Shown here: positions 17,137 to 24,056 of the stretch, one piece after another | How the letters are laid out: each line of letters begins with the position of its first letter | Numbering within the stretch: the stretch's first letter is position 1 | NCBI GenBank assembly: GCA_946614435.1 | Contig: CAMOGW010000019.1 | Location: forward strand, 1-37,090 | Origin: an uncultured Prevotella sp. | GTDB lineage: Bacteria; Bacteroidota; Bacteroidia; Bacteroidales; Bacteroidaceae | DNA: 37,090 nt | Reading direction: 5' to 3' | Made by a program: the position numbers and the translations under genes | The notes under the pieces: model-generated | The model's input: the letters and a program-made list of their open reading frames with translations, nothing else | The model's database searches: none | Told to the model about the DNA's origin: nothing

Positions 17137-18417
17137 TTAGTAAGCAAAGAGGGGATAGTCCTTCATCTTCTCGTTTACGCGCTGGCGAACCGAGGCTATG
17201 ACGTTCTCGTTGGTGGGATCGTTCAGCACCTCCTCTATCCAGGCGGCAATCTGCACCATCAGGTCTTCCTTGGCACCGCGTGTGGTAATTGCCGGTGTTC
17301 CGAGACGAATGCCAGATGTCTGGAAAGCTGAGCGGCTGTCGAACGGCACCATGTTCTTGTTCACCGTGATGTCGGCTGCCACGAGTGCGTTCTCGGCCAC
17401 CTTACCTGTGAGGTCAGGATATTTCGAGCGCAGGTCCACCAGCATGGAGTGGTTGTCGGTACCGCCGCTCACGATGCTGAATCCGCGCTTCATTAGTTCG
17501 TCGGCCAGCACCTTCGCATTCTTCTGCACCTGCTTTGCCCACTCCTTGAACTCAGGCTTGAGGGCCTCGCCGAAGGCCACGGCCTTGGCAGCAATGACGT
17601 GCTCGAGCGGACCGCCCTGCTGTCCGGGAAACACAGCCGAGTTGATGAGAGCCGACATCTTCTTGATCTCGCCCTTCGGAGTGGTGTAGCCCCAGGGATT
17701 GTCGAAGTCCTTGCCCAACAGGATGATGCCGCCACGCGGACCGCGTAGTGTCTTGTGGGTGGTAGAGGTCACGATATGAGCATATTTGACAGGATTGTCC
17801 AGCAGACCGGCAGCAATCAGACCAGCGGGGTGAGCCATGTCGATCATAAGCAAGGCGCCCACCTTGTCGGCTATCTCGCGCATGCGCTTGTAGTCCCACT
17901 CACGGCTGTAGGCCGAGCCACCGCCGATGATCAGCTTGGGCTTGTGCTCCAGTGCCAGCTGTTCCATCTCGTCGTAATCCACGCGCCCCGTCTCCTTGTT
18001 CAGGTTGTAGCCCACGGGGTTGTAGAGGATGCCGCTGGTGTTCACGTGTGAACCGTGAGAGAGGTGGCCGCCGTGGTCCAGATTCAGACCCATGAATGTG
18101 TCGCCGGGCTTTAACACAGCCAGCAGCACGGCTGCATTGGCCTGAGCGCCCGAGTGAGGCTGCACGTTGGCATACTCGGCATCGAACAGCTTGCAAACGC
18201 GGTCGATGGCCAGCTGCTCAACCTCGTCAACAACCTGACAACCGCCGTAGTAGCGCTTGCCGGGATAGCCCTCGGCATACTTGTTGGTGAGATACGACCC
18301 CATTGCTTCCATCACCTGGTCGCTAACGAAGTTTTCACTGGCAATCAGCTCAATGCCTTTCAGTTGGCGCTGATGCTCCTTTTCAATTAAGTCGAAAACA
18401 ATCTTGTCTCTTTCCAT
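17137..18417 (-). CDS. glyA: Serine hydroxymethyltransferase
   Basis: A 426-aa PLP enzyme that converts serine + THF to glycine + 5,10-methylene-THF, feeding one-carbon metabolism. Near the N-terminus are [20 protein letters not shown] and [13 protein letters not shown]. The PLP lysine is Lys222 in [15 protein letters not shown]. Normal bacterial length. It is the first gene of a glyA-ettA operon, with a clear -7 box about 53 nt upstream. Confidence 0.97.
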   Translation of the reverse strand: MERDKIVFDLIEKEHQRQLKGIELIASENFVSDQVMEAMGSYLTNKYAEGYPGKRYYGGCQVVDEVEQLAIDRVCKLFDAEYANVQPHSGAQANAAVLLAVLKPGDTFMGLNLDHGGHLSHGSHVNTSGILYNPVGYNLNKETGRVDYDEMEQLALEHKPKLIIGGGSAYSREWDYKRMREIADKVGALLMIDMAHPAGLIAAGLLDNPVKYAHIVTSTTHKTLRGPRGGIILLGKDFDNPWGYTTPKGEIKKMSALINSAVFPGQQGGPLEHVIAAKAVAFGEALKPEFKEWAKQVQKNAKVLADELMKRGFSIVSGGTDNHSMLVDLRSKYPDLTGKVAENALVAADITVNKNMVPFDSRSAFQTSGIRLGTPAITTRGAKEDLMVQIAAWIEEVLNDPTNENVIASVRQRVNEKMKDYPLFAY

Positions 18418-18469
18418 TTTGTTTTGTTATTTTGGGTTGGGATTTGACATCAATTTCGTATTTCGCTTG

Positions 18470-18477
18470 CAAAGATA
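18470..18477 (-). promoter_or_regulatory. glyA -7 box
   Basis: TATCTTTG on the minus strand, 52 nt before the glyA ATG, is an exact TAnnTTTG match. The -33 position has only TTTCG (about 18499-18503). Upstream, at 18517-18549, a weak stem (CGCTAAA / TTTAGCG) with an inner AAAAAT/ATTTTT stem may be the end of the transcript arriving from the repeat array. Confidence 0.6.
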
Positions 18478-18581
18478 GGACAAAAAAATGAGATATGGCG
18501 AAAAATGGGATTAAATCGCTAAAAATAAAGTGATTTTTATGATTTAGCGCCTTTTGGACGTACCTAAGCAGTAGAACAAAA

Positions 18582-18644
18582 ATGTTCCAATGCGTGGGAC
18601 AAATGTTCCAGCTAATGGGACAAATGTCCCAGGTCATTGGAACG
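18582..18644. repeat. Three tandem 21-bp palindromic units
   Basis: Units start at 18582, 18603 and 18624. Each is ATGTTCCA or ATGTCCCA, six variable bases, then GGGACAA or a variant. On the minus strand each junction forms a small hairpin TGGRACA-TT(T)-TGTCCCA. The outermost GTTCCAATG (18584-18592) and CATTGGAAC (18635-18643) are also exact inverse complements, allowing one large alternative fold. Together with the surrounding 18418-18785 this stretch contains no convincing gene. Confidence 0.75.
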
Positions 18645-18746
18645 CCCGAAAAGTGCCACTTTCCGTCGGTCGTTGGCGCTCTTCGGCGTAGGAGGCTTTT
18701 CGTCACAAAAACACCTGTTATTTTTTTATAATTGCTCATCTGCCTG

Positions 18747-18754
18747 CAAAGATA
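18747..18754 (-). promoter_or_regulatory. Second -7 box, upstream of the 21-bp array
   Basis: TATCTTTG on the minus strand is an exact -7 match; no good -33 is seen. A transcript from here would run through the 21-bp array towards glyA. An ATG lies only 8 nt further on (18739), opening a frame that reads through the repeats to 18383, but the repeat-derived peptide makes coding doubtful. Confidence 0.4.
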
Positions 18755-18785
18755 GCTCGCGCGGAGGAATCCACATGGCACTTTA

Positions 18786-19652
18786 TCACAACTTCGCCTT
18801 AAATGCTACATTAGCATTTGCTTCGTCAAAGCTGATTGCCAGAAGTTCTATCTTTTCCAAGGCATTGTCCAGTTGTTCAATCTTGTCTAAGTGCAACAAC
18901 AACCTGTTTCCCTCCAGTTCCTCTACAAAGCCACTAATTGTCTCCTTAAACCACATCAGCGCGCCCTTGATAATCCACTCGATGCCAAAGCCCGCCTGAT
19001 ATGACAATGAGATGTCATTTCCTGTCACTTGATCAACAGAAATATTGATAGTCGCATCCTTGATCACGACCTTCTTTGTGACACTTATCGTTTTCTCATC
19101 AACAAATCCCAGCTTAACCTGTTGGTTGTACTTCTTCGTCACAAATGCCTCCAGTTCTTTGAAGGGTATCTGTAACTTCATGTTCATTCCGATTGATTCC
19201 TGCTGTTTCATATCCATCATATGTTTATCTATATTCAACTTCTTGTGTTCTGACTTATTCAGCGTAGCCAAATCTTTAGCCTTTGTAACGTAGTCGGCTA
19301 TCATCTGCTTATAATCCGATTCACTCAGCGGATGCGTCTCAGTCCACTTCTTACCGCACTTGGGGCATTCGTATTCCACCTGAATATCCTTGTATATCCA
19401 CTTCTCCAGTTCATCGCCCCACTTCTCCATATCAGTTCGCAAGAGGCGCAAGACGATTTCCTTCGAAACCTTCCATATCAGTTTCCCACCAACAGGAATA
19501 AACTCCACAGCAGCCCCAGGTCCACCATGCAAAGCATCTCTGATAAACCCACGCTTCTCTCTGCCAACTACGACATTACCGCAGTTAGTGCATTCTTGGA
19601 TGTATTTTTTTTCATGTGTCATATTCGTAGTTAATCGAAATTTTCGAATCAT
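18786..19652 (-). CDS. Zinc-ribbon protein of unknown function
   Basis: About 288 aa from ATG 19652. A second ATG at 19622 (MTHEKKYIQE, 278 aa) is equally likely. Two CxxC knuckles near the N-terminus (ECTNCGN and YECPKCGKKW, about 60 residues apart) suggest a zinc ribbon interrupted by a glycine-rich, partly hydrophobic insert (GGPGAAVEFIPVGGKLIWKV). A lysine-rich helical stretch and a beta-rich C-terminal half follow (ISVTKKVVIKDATINISVDQ). The family is not recognised. It follows the Sel1 gene with almost no gap and is the last gene of a three-gene unit. The longer frame to 19745 would overlap the Sel1 gene by 86 nt and is rejected. Confidence 0.7.
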   Translation of the reverse strand: MIRKFRLTTNMTHEKKYIQECTNCGNVVVGREKRGFIRDALHGGPGAAVEFIPVGGKLIWKVSKEIVLRLLRTDMEKWGDELEKWIYKDIQVEYECPKCGKKWTETHPLSESDYKQMIADYVTKAKDLATLNKSEHKKLNIDKHMMDMKQQESIGMNMKLQIPFKELEAFVTKKYNQQVKLGFVDEKTISVTKKVVIKDATINISVDQVTGNDISLSYQAGFGIEWIIKGALMWFKETISGFVEELEGNRLLLHLDKIEQLDNALEKIELLAISFDEANANVAFKAKL

Positions 19653-19659
19653 TTTGACT

Positions 19660-20583
19660 TTACTTCCTTTCCAAATACCAGATATACGATTTGACAGTAC
19701 GATTACCCTTCCTTTGTGCCTCCTTAAACCATCGCAGAGCCTCATCGTAATTCTCTTCGTTCACTTCCAGCATAGCCAGATGCTCCTCGGGCTTCCCATG
19801 CCCTTTCTCTGATTTTCCTGCCTGCTTGAACATGGCTCTTGCTTTATCCAAGTCCACTTCCGTCCCAAGACCATACTCATAGCAGAAAGCCAACATCACC
19901 TGCGCCCTATACAGCCCTTGCTCAGCAGAGGCCAGATAAAGAGGAAAAGCCTTCTTCAAGTTGATGTGTTTTTGATGAACACCCCTCCTATATTCCTCTG
20001 CTAAGAAGAACTGACCATACTTATCTCCTTGATCAGCGAGTTCTGTCAGTTCTTTCATATACGCCTTCCTATAAATCCGAAACTGCTTTTCGTATTCCTT
20101 ATGTCCCAGTTCCACGAGGTCAGGCCGCAAGGCTCTGGTTTCCTCGCTTAATATATCCACCATATAAGCAGGGTCATCCTCTGAAGAGTCCTCTTCTCCC
20201 ATATTATTGAAAGTTTCTTCCTCTTCATCAGGATTGAATCCATAGAACGTGATATGCCAAAGGCAGATGCCAGCAATCATATCCAACGGCACCTTCTCTG
20301 CCTCTGGACAAAAGTTCATCTCTGCCCCTAACGCCTTCAGCCAGTTGCAGCCCTCCAGGTCAGAACACCAGACGATTATCTCCGATGCCGGCCCATCAGA
20401 CTCCTTTGCGTATGGATTAGGTACGACATCATATTCCCTGCCCTCTTCAGCCTCCATATCGCACAGCAGTTCGTATGCAACCAGATAGGCGAACCTGCTT
20501 CCCTCCGATTTAGGATCAAATTTGACGATGTACTCAAACATCCTGTCGAAGTCGCATTTCCTTAACAACTCTTGTAGCTTCAT
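19660..20583 (-). CDS. Sel1-repeat (TPR-like) protein
   Basis: A 307-aa protein. The C-terminal half carries Sel1-type repeats: GDKYGQFFLAEEYRRGVHQK, AFPLYLASAEQGLYRAQVML and CYEYGLGTEVDLDKARAMF, then a TPR-like YDEALRWFKEAQRKGN. These form helical protein-binding solenoids. The N-terminal half is acidic (PDEEEETFNNMGEEDSSEDD) and not recognised. No signal peptide or membrane segment, so it is probably cytoplasmic and acts as an adaptor. The start at 20583 (MKLQELLRKC) lies 8 nt past the end of the preceding gene, as expected in a coupled operon. Confidence 0.75.
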   Translation of the reverse strand: MKLQELLRKCDFDRMFEYIVKFDPKSEGSRFAYLVAYELLCDMEAEEGREYDVVPNPYAKESDGPASEIIVWCSDLEGCNWLKALGAEMNFCPEAEKVPLDMIAGICLWHITFYGFNPDEEEETFNNMGEEDSSEDDPAYMVDILSEETRALRPDLVELGHKEYEKQFRIYRKAYMKELTELADQGDKYGQFFLAEEYRRGVHQKHINLKKAFPLYLASAEQGLYRAQVMLAFCYEYGLGTEVDLDKARAMFKQAGKSEKGHGKPEEHLAMLEVNEENYDEALRWFKEAQRKGNRTVKSYIWYLERK

Positions 20584-20590
20584 ATCTTCA

Positions 20591-21022
20591 TCACTTTTTA
20601 TACATCCACCATAACACCCGATCTTCCTCTTCTTCCATACGAGGCAACCTATAGACCTCTTGCTGTTGCCGCTCTTTGGTCTCAACTACTTCCGCAATTT
20701 CAGAACTGATGATGCCATTGGGCATCAGAAATTTTTCAAAACACGGATGCAGCACCTTGCGGAACCATCTACGAGCCGTTTTGTCCATTTGCAAGTAATG
20801 CAGACAGTCCCATGTGTCGTACACAGATTCACGCCTACATTCATCAAAGCACAAGAAATTACACCAGAGTTTCCCCCAATTCTTCCTCTTTTTATACCGC
20901 ATCCCAACTCTAGCCATACCTTGCTCGAACAGCATCACATGAATGCTGTACCACTTATTTGAAAACACCTTCACACCCAAATACTTTGCGTACTCAACAT
21001 TCTGCTCCATAGTCATACTCAT
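20591..21022 (-). CDS. Protein of unknown function, first gene of the Sel1 unit
   Basis: A 143-aa basic protein rich in Trp, Cys and Met (WYSIHVMLFEQGMARVGMRY; WGKLWCNFLCFDECRRES). No known family is recognised and no signal peptide or membrane segment is visible. The cysteines are not arranged as paired CxxC knuckles. The C-terminus is charged (RMEEEEDRVLWWMYKK). A -7 box at 21036-21043 lies 14 nt upstream, so this gene starts its own transcript with the Sel1 and zinc-ribbon genes. MTMEQN (two residues in) is an alternative start. Confidence 0.65.
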   Translation of the reverse strand: MSMTMEQNVEYAKYLGVKVFSNKWYSIHVMLFEQGMARVGMRYKKRKNWGKLWCNFLCFDECRRESVYDTWDCLHYLQMDKTARRWFRKVLHPCFEKFLMPNGIISSEIAEVVETKERQQQEVYRLPRMEEEEDRVLWWMYKK

Positions 21023-21035
21023 TATTTATCGGCTG

Positions 21036-21043
21036 CAAATATA
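21036..21043 (-). promoter_or_regulatory. -7 box of the unknown-Sel1-zinc-ribbon unit
   Basis: TATATTTG on the minus strand lies 14 nt before the ATG at 21022. No TTTG occurs at exactly 19-21 bp. The position between a hairpin (21051-21073) and the gene suggests a new transcription unit. Confidence 0.5.
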
Positions 21044-21050
21044 CAATAAG

Positions 21051-21073
21051 GGGCGGACAAATTGTGTCTGCCC
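21051..21073. terminator. 9-bp hairpin at the end of the dynamin-like operon
   Basis: GGGCGGACA (21051-21059) and TGTCTGCCC (21065-21073) form a stem with a 5-nt loop: perfect with one G-U pair on the plus strand, one mismatch on the minus strand. It lies 20 nt after the end of the 97-aa gene in the minus direction and separates the two units of the island. Confidence 0.5.
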
Positions 21074-21092
21074 TTCATAACATTATTATTTT

Positions 21093-21386
21093 TCAAATGT
21101 AATTGCTAATATTGCCTGATAAACAATAATCACCATCTCTGTTCTTTTGATAATCGATCAATTTATTACACAGTATAGAGTTAAGATCAGCAAGAAGATT
21201 ATCAGAGAACCTCTGTCTACCGAAGTAGTTAAGCACATCCTTCTCGTCAATAAGTACCTGATGCCCCTCATACGTTTCTGCATAAAGGCAAGTCATACGA
21301 ATATCGTGCAAATCGTGACTATGCTGATATGTCTGATTTCCGACATACCATTCTGAACGTTTTATTTGTTTTACCTTTCCTTTCAT
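21093..21386 (-). CDS. Small protein of unknown function after the dynamin-like trio
   Basis: A 97-aa protein from ATG 21386 (MKGKVKQIKRSEWYVG). A longer frame to 21425 adds MFFINNYRFSFFI and would nearly abut the previous gene. It is mixed alpha/beta with a conserved-looking EGHQVLIDEKDVLNYFGR segment; no motif is recognised. It is 50 nt after the tail-anchored coiled-coil gene, with no promoter visible between, so it is probably the last gene of the dynamin-like operon. Confidence 0.6.
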   Translation of the reverse strand: MKGKVKQIKRSEWYVGNQTYQHSHDLHDIRMTCLYAETYEGHQVLIDEKDVLNYFGRQRFSDNLLADLNSILCNKLIDYQKNRDGDYCLSGNISNYI

Positions 21387-21436
21387 AATGAAAAAAGAGA
21401 ATCTGTAATTATTTATAAAGAACACAACTAATGATA

Positions 21437-22096
21437 TTATTTGTGAATCACATGAATTATTATCAATCCTATTAACCCAAGCAAGTTTATTACAGATAAA
21501 GAAATTAGTATAAGAAACGAAGTCCTATTTTGTTGATATTGACGGTTATGTTCTTCAGAAACTTCAGAGTTCTTTTTCTCAAGTGAAATGTTTATACTAT
21601 TACGAAGAGTCCGTATTTCATCAGAAAGTGTCTTATTTATCTCTTTGCATGAAGATTGGCATGCATTAATGTCATCTGAAACTTTCTTAAACTTAACATC
21701 AATTTCTCTCTCTATATTCAGAATAGGCTCTTTAATTGCTTTTAATTCATTTATAGATTCAGTTAATCTTAACAACGGGTCAATCACTTTTGATTGAAAA
21801 CCATCTAAATTATCTGTTTTGTCTTTTATCTTTTTGAAATTATATTCCAATCTATCAATATCATTCGATACTTCATCAAGACTATCTAATATCTCGGGAA
21901 TTTTAGAAGTTTTATTTTCAATAATACCACGTAATTCGTCGAACTTGTTAGGAACATCTTGCAGTTTTGATAACGATTCTGATAATTCTGTAATTTCTTT
22001 CCCTATTTTTTTTGAAACTGGGGACACAACAAGGTCTTGCAATAGTTCTTGGACCTCGTTTTTTGCTTTATCATCTATACTATTCATTGGATGCAT
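21437..22096 (-). CDS. Coiled-coil protein with C-terminal membrane anchor
   Basis: A 219-aa protein. Residues about 15-180 are almost continuous heptad-type coiled coil (ITELSESLSKLQDVPNKFDE, DSLDEVSNDIDRLEYNFKKI, INKTLSDEIRTLRNSINISL). A single hydrophobic segment at 194-215 (FLILISLSVINLLGLIGLII) ends four residues before the C-terminus, giving a tail-anchored topology with the coil in the cytoplasm. Its start overlaps the end of the 658-aa GTPase-like gene by 17 nt (ATG 22096) or 8 nt (ATG 22087), so expression is coupled. It could be a membrane receptor or tether for the two dynamin-like proteins; this role is inference. Confidence 0.75.
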   Translation of the reverse strand: MHPMNSIDDKAKNEVQELLQDLVVSPVSKKIGKEITELSESLSKLQDVPNKFDELRGIIENKTSKIPEILDSLDEVSNDIDRLEYNFKKIKDKTDNLDGFQSKVIDPLLRLTESINELKAIKEPILNIEREIDVKFKKVSDDINACQSSCKEINKTLSDEIRTLRNSINISLEKKNSEVSEEHNRQYQQNRTSFLILISLSVINLLGLIGLIIIHVIHK

Positions 22097-24056
22097 TTGT
22101 AATATTTTTATAATCTTTATCTATTAAACCTAGCGACAAAATATAAAGGAATTTGTCTGTTGGCGACGTATTCTTAGAATTAATACTCTTAAAGATTTTA
22201 TTCCTTTGAGACAAGTAGGCTTCTTTCGCATGCTTTAAGTATTCATCAAGAGTTTGTCCATCTTGCCTCTTTTGATTTTCTACAGCAACTAATTCTTCAT
22301 TATTTTTATCTATTTCGTTCTTGATGCGTTTAAGTTCTTCTTCTTTTGACTCAATTTTTTTTTCTTCTTTTTTTAGTTTAGATTTACACTCTTTAGATTC
22401 TACCAAATAATCATCTCGTTTTTCGCTGATTTTAGTTTGGCATTTTTTAATAACAGAAGAACGAATCTCTGATTGAATAATAGTTTTTATCTGTTGTATA
22501 TAACTATAAGCAGACGATATACCTACTTTACGACTATTACCGAATAGGTTCTTAAAGAAACTAGAAGGAGGATACAATTCTTTCTCATACATATTGGCAA
22601 ATTGAGAATAAATTGAAATTGCTATACTTGATGGATAAAAATCTATATTAAATTCAAACAATGAACGCACCTTAGATCCAATAGTTTCGTCCAAATAAAT
22701 CATAAGGTTGTTTTGAATGCCTTTCATACAAACTCTATTCTTATCGTAGAAATATCTTACACCATTCTTTTCCTTAAATAGTGACTTTTCTACAATCTCC
22801 TTCTTTATAATTTCTATCAAATTATCTGAAAAAAAATTCGCAGCATTTAACAACTCCTTCTCTACTGTTTTGCTTAAGTTGTCAAGTTGTTCAATAGATC
22901 TTTCAATTTCTTGATTCTTATCTTTGTTGTTGTTTCTGTTTTTTTCTAATTCCTTTAATTCTTTTACAATTTTAGTTTTCTCCTCTTTCTTCTTTTCCCC
23001 TATTTCGTTCAATTGTTTAATTTTGTTTTCTTCAATTTTGTTAACCATGGCACGTAATTCCTTGATGCAAGACTGCAAATTGCTACCCTTACTACTTAAT
23101 ATTGAAGCCTTCAAACTCAACAAGTGGCTTTCCCTAGTTTCATTTACTTCACTGCGATCTTTTTCATTTTTAAGTTCTTTACACAAACTTACAAGGGAGT
23201 CTCCCATTTCTAACAGAAAAATCTTTGTCTTATAGTTATTACCAAGAATATTTGATAACGCATTTCTGTATTCTTTCTCTATGAAGTCCATGAATCCGAT
23301 TTCTCGTTGGTTGCGTTGATCAAAATAACTTTTAATGTTTCCTGCACTATAACTTCTAGTTATAACTACAAAAAACCTATGAGGAAGATTCTTCCAGTCT
23401 ATATTGTTAGGCAGTTCAAATTTTTCAAGAGATTGTATTTCATTGGCAGTGCAAGCTATAATACAAACAGACGAAATAGGTATATACCGATTCATTAAAC
23501 TTTCAACATGCGCTTTTTCATGAATATTGCGACTTTCAATACCTGGCAGATCTAATATAGAAATCTTGTTTTCGCTTTCAGATGATGAGAAATAATCTTT
23601 AGGAATAAAGATATGTAGTATCGCGTTATTTGAGAATGAATTCTTCTCCACATCTCTCCTAATGGATTGTATTTTCTGACGCATTCCATCTGAAGTGCAA
23701 TCCTCAACTGCAGATAGTATTTTACCTTCCAAAGTCTCTGTTCTAAAACCATATTTGTCAGATTCAGACTGTGAATAGATTATCGCAGTTGATGTGGAAG
23801 AATTGCCAAGTGCAATTCCCCCACGTAACACTTCTGCCACATCTCTCTTGCATTCATCCTTAAGTCCAATCATATTAAGGATTAATGTTGTCTTACCTAC
23901 TTGTGATTTTCCGTAAACGCAAATAAAATGTGTAGCCGCAGTATATTTATACTGGACAAATGGATTGTTCTTTACAGACAGGAGTTCACTTTTGATACGA
24001 TTAAATGCGTCTTCTTGCCAGTAGTCTTTATCATGAATTAAATGATCCAATGTCAT
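22080..24056 (-). CDS. Dynamin-like P-loop protein, second of a pair
   Basis: A 658-aa protein. The G domain occupies about 40-300: G1/Walker A GKSQVGKT at 49-56, a serine/threonine-rich switch I (SSTSTAI, 86-92), and G3 DLPG at 169-172. The G4 position reads TRSY (233-236) instead of [N/T]KxD. Two long coiled coils (about 335-405 and 540-600) flank a middle region that could be the stalk tip (SSFFKNLFGNSRKVG). The order G domain, helical stalk, tip, stalk is that of bacterial dynamin-like proteins. No clear transmembrane helix. Its start overlaps the end of the 692-aa gene by 26 nt. An AT-rich gene (Lys/Asn/Ile-rich) unlike the core genes. The exact nucleotide is unknown given the altered G4. 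Confidence 0.7.
   Translation of the reverse strand: MTLDHLIHDKDYWQEDAFNRIKSELLSVKNNPFVQYKYTAATHFICVYGKSQVGKTTLILNMIGLKDECKRDVAEVLRGGIALGNSSTSTAIIYSQSESDKYGFRTETLEGKILSAVEDCTSDGMRQKIQSIRRDVEKNSFSNNAILHIFIPKDYFSSSESENKISILDLPGIESRNIHEKAHVESLMNRYIPISSVCIIACTANEIQSLEKFELPNNIDWKNLPHRFFVVITRSYSAGNIKSYFDQRNQREIGFMDFIEKEYRNALSNILGNNYKTKIFLLEMGDSLVSLCKELKNEKDRSEVNETRESHLLSLKASILSSKGSNLQSCIKELRAMVNKIEENKIKQLNEIGEKKKEEKTKIVKELKELEKNRNNNKDKNQEIERSIEQLDNLSKTVEKELLNAANFFSDNLIEIIKKEIVEKSLFKEKNGVRYFYDKNRVCMKGIQNNLMIYLDETIGSKVRSLFEFNIDFYPSSIAISIYSQFANMYEKELYPPSSFFKNLFGNSRKVGISSAYSYIQQIKTIIQSEIRSSVIKKCQTKISEKRDDYLVESKECKSKLKKEEKKIESKEEELKRIKNEIDKNNEELVAVENQKRQDGQTLDEYLKHAKEAYLSQRNKIFKSINSKNTSPTDKFLYILSLGLIDKDYKNITNASNE

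Noticed and set aside
18582..18644. CRISPR-like array or intrinsic terminator
   Set aside because: The 21-bp units have no spacers of CRISPR size, and no T-run follows the hairpins on either strand.
18383..18781. A 132-aa minus-strand frame across the 21-bp array
   Set aside because: Its middle is a translation of the palindromic repeats (WDICPISWNICPTHWNIF), it overlaps the start of glyA, and it contains the glyA -7 box. An ATG shortly after a -7 box keeps a small doubt, but coding is unlikely.
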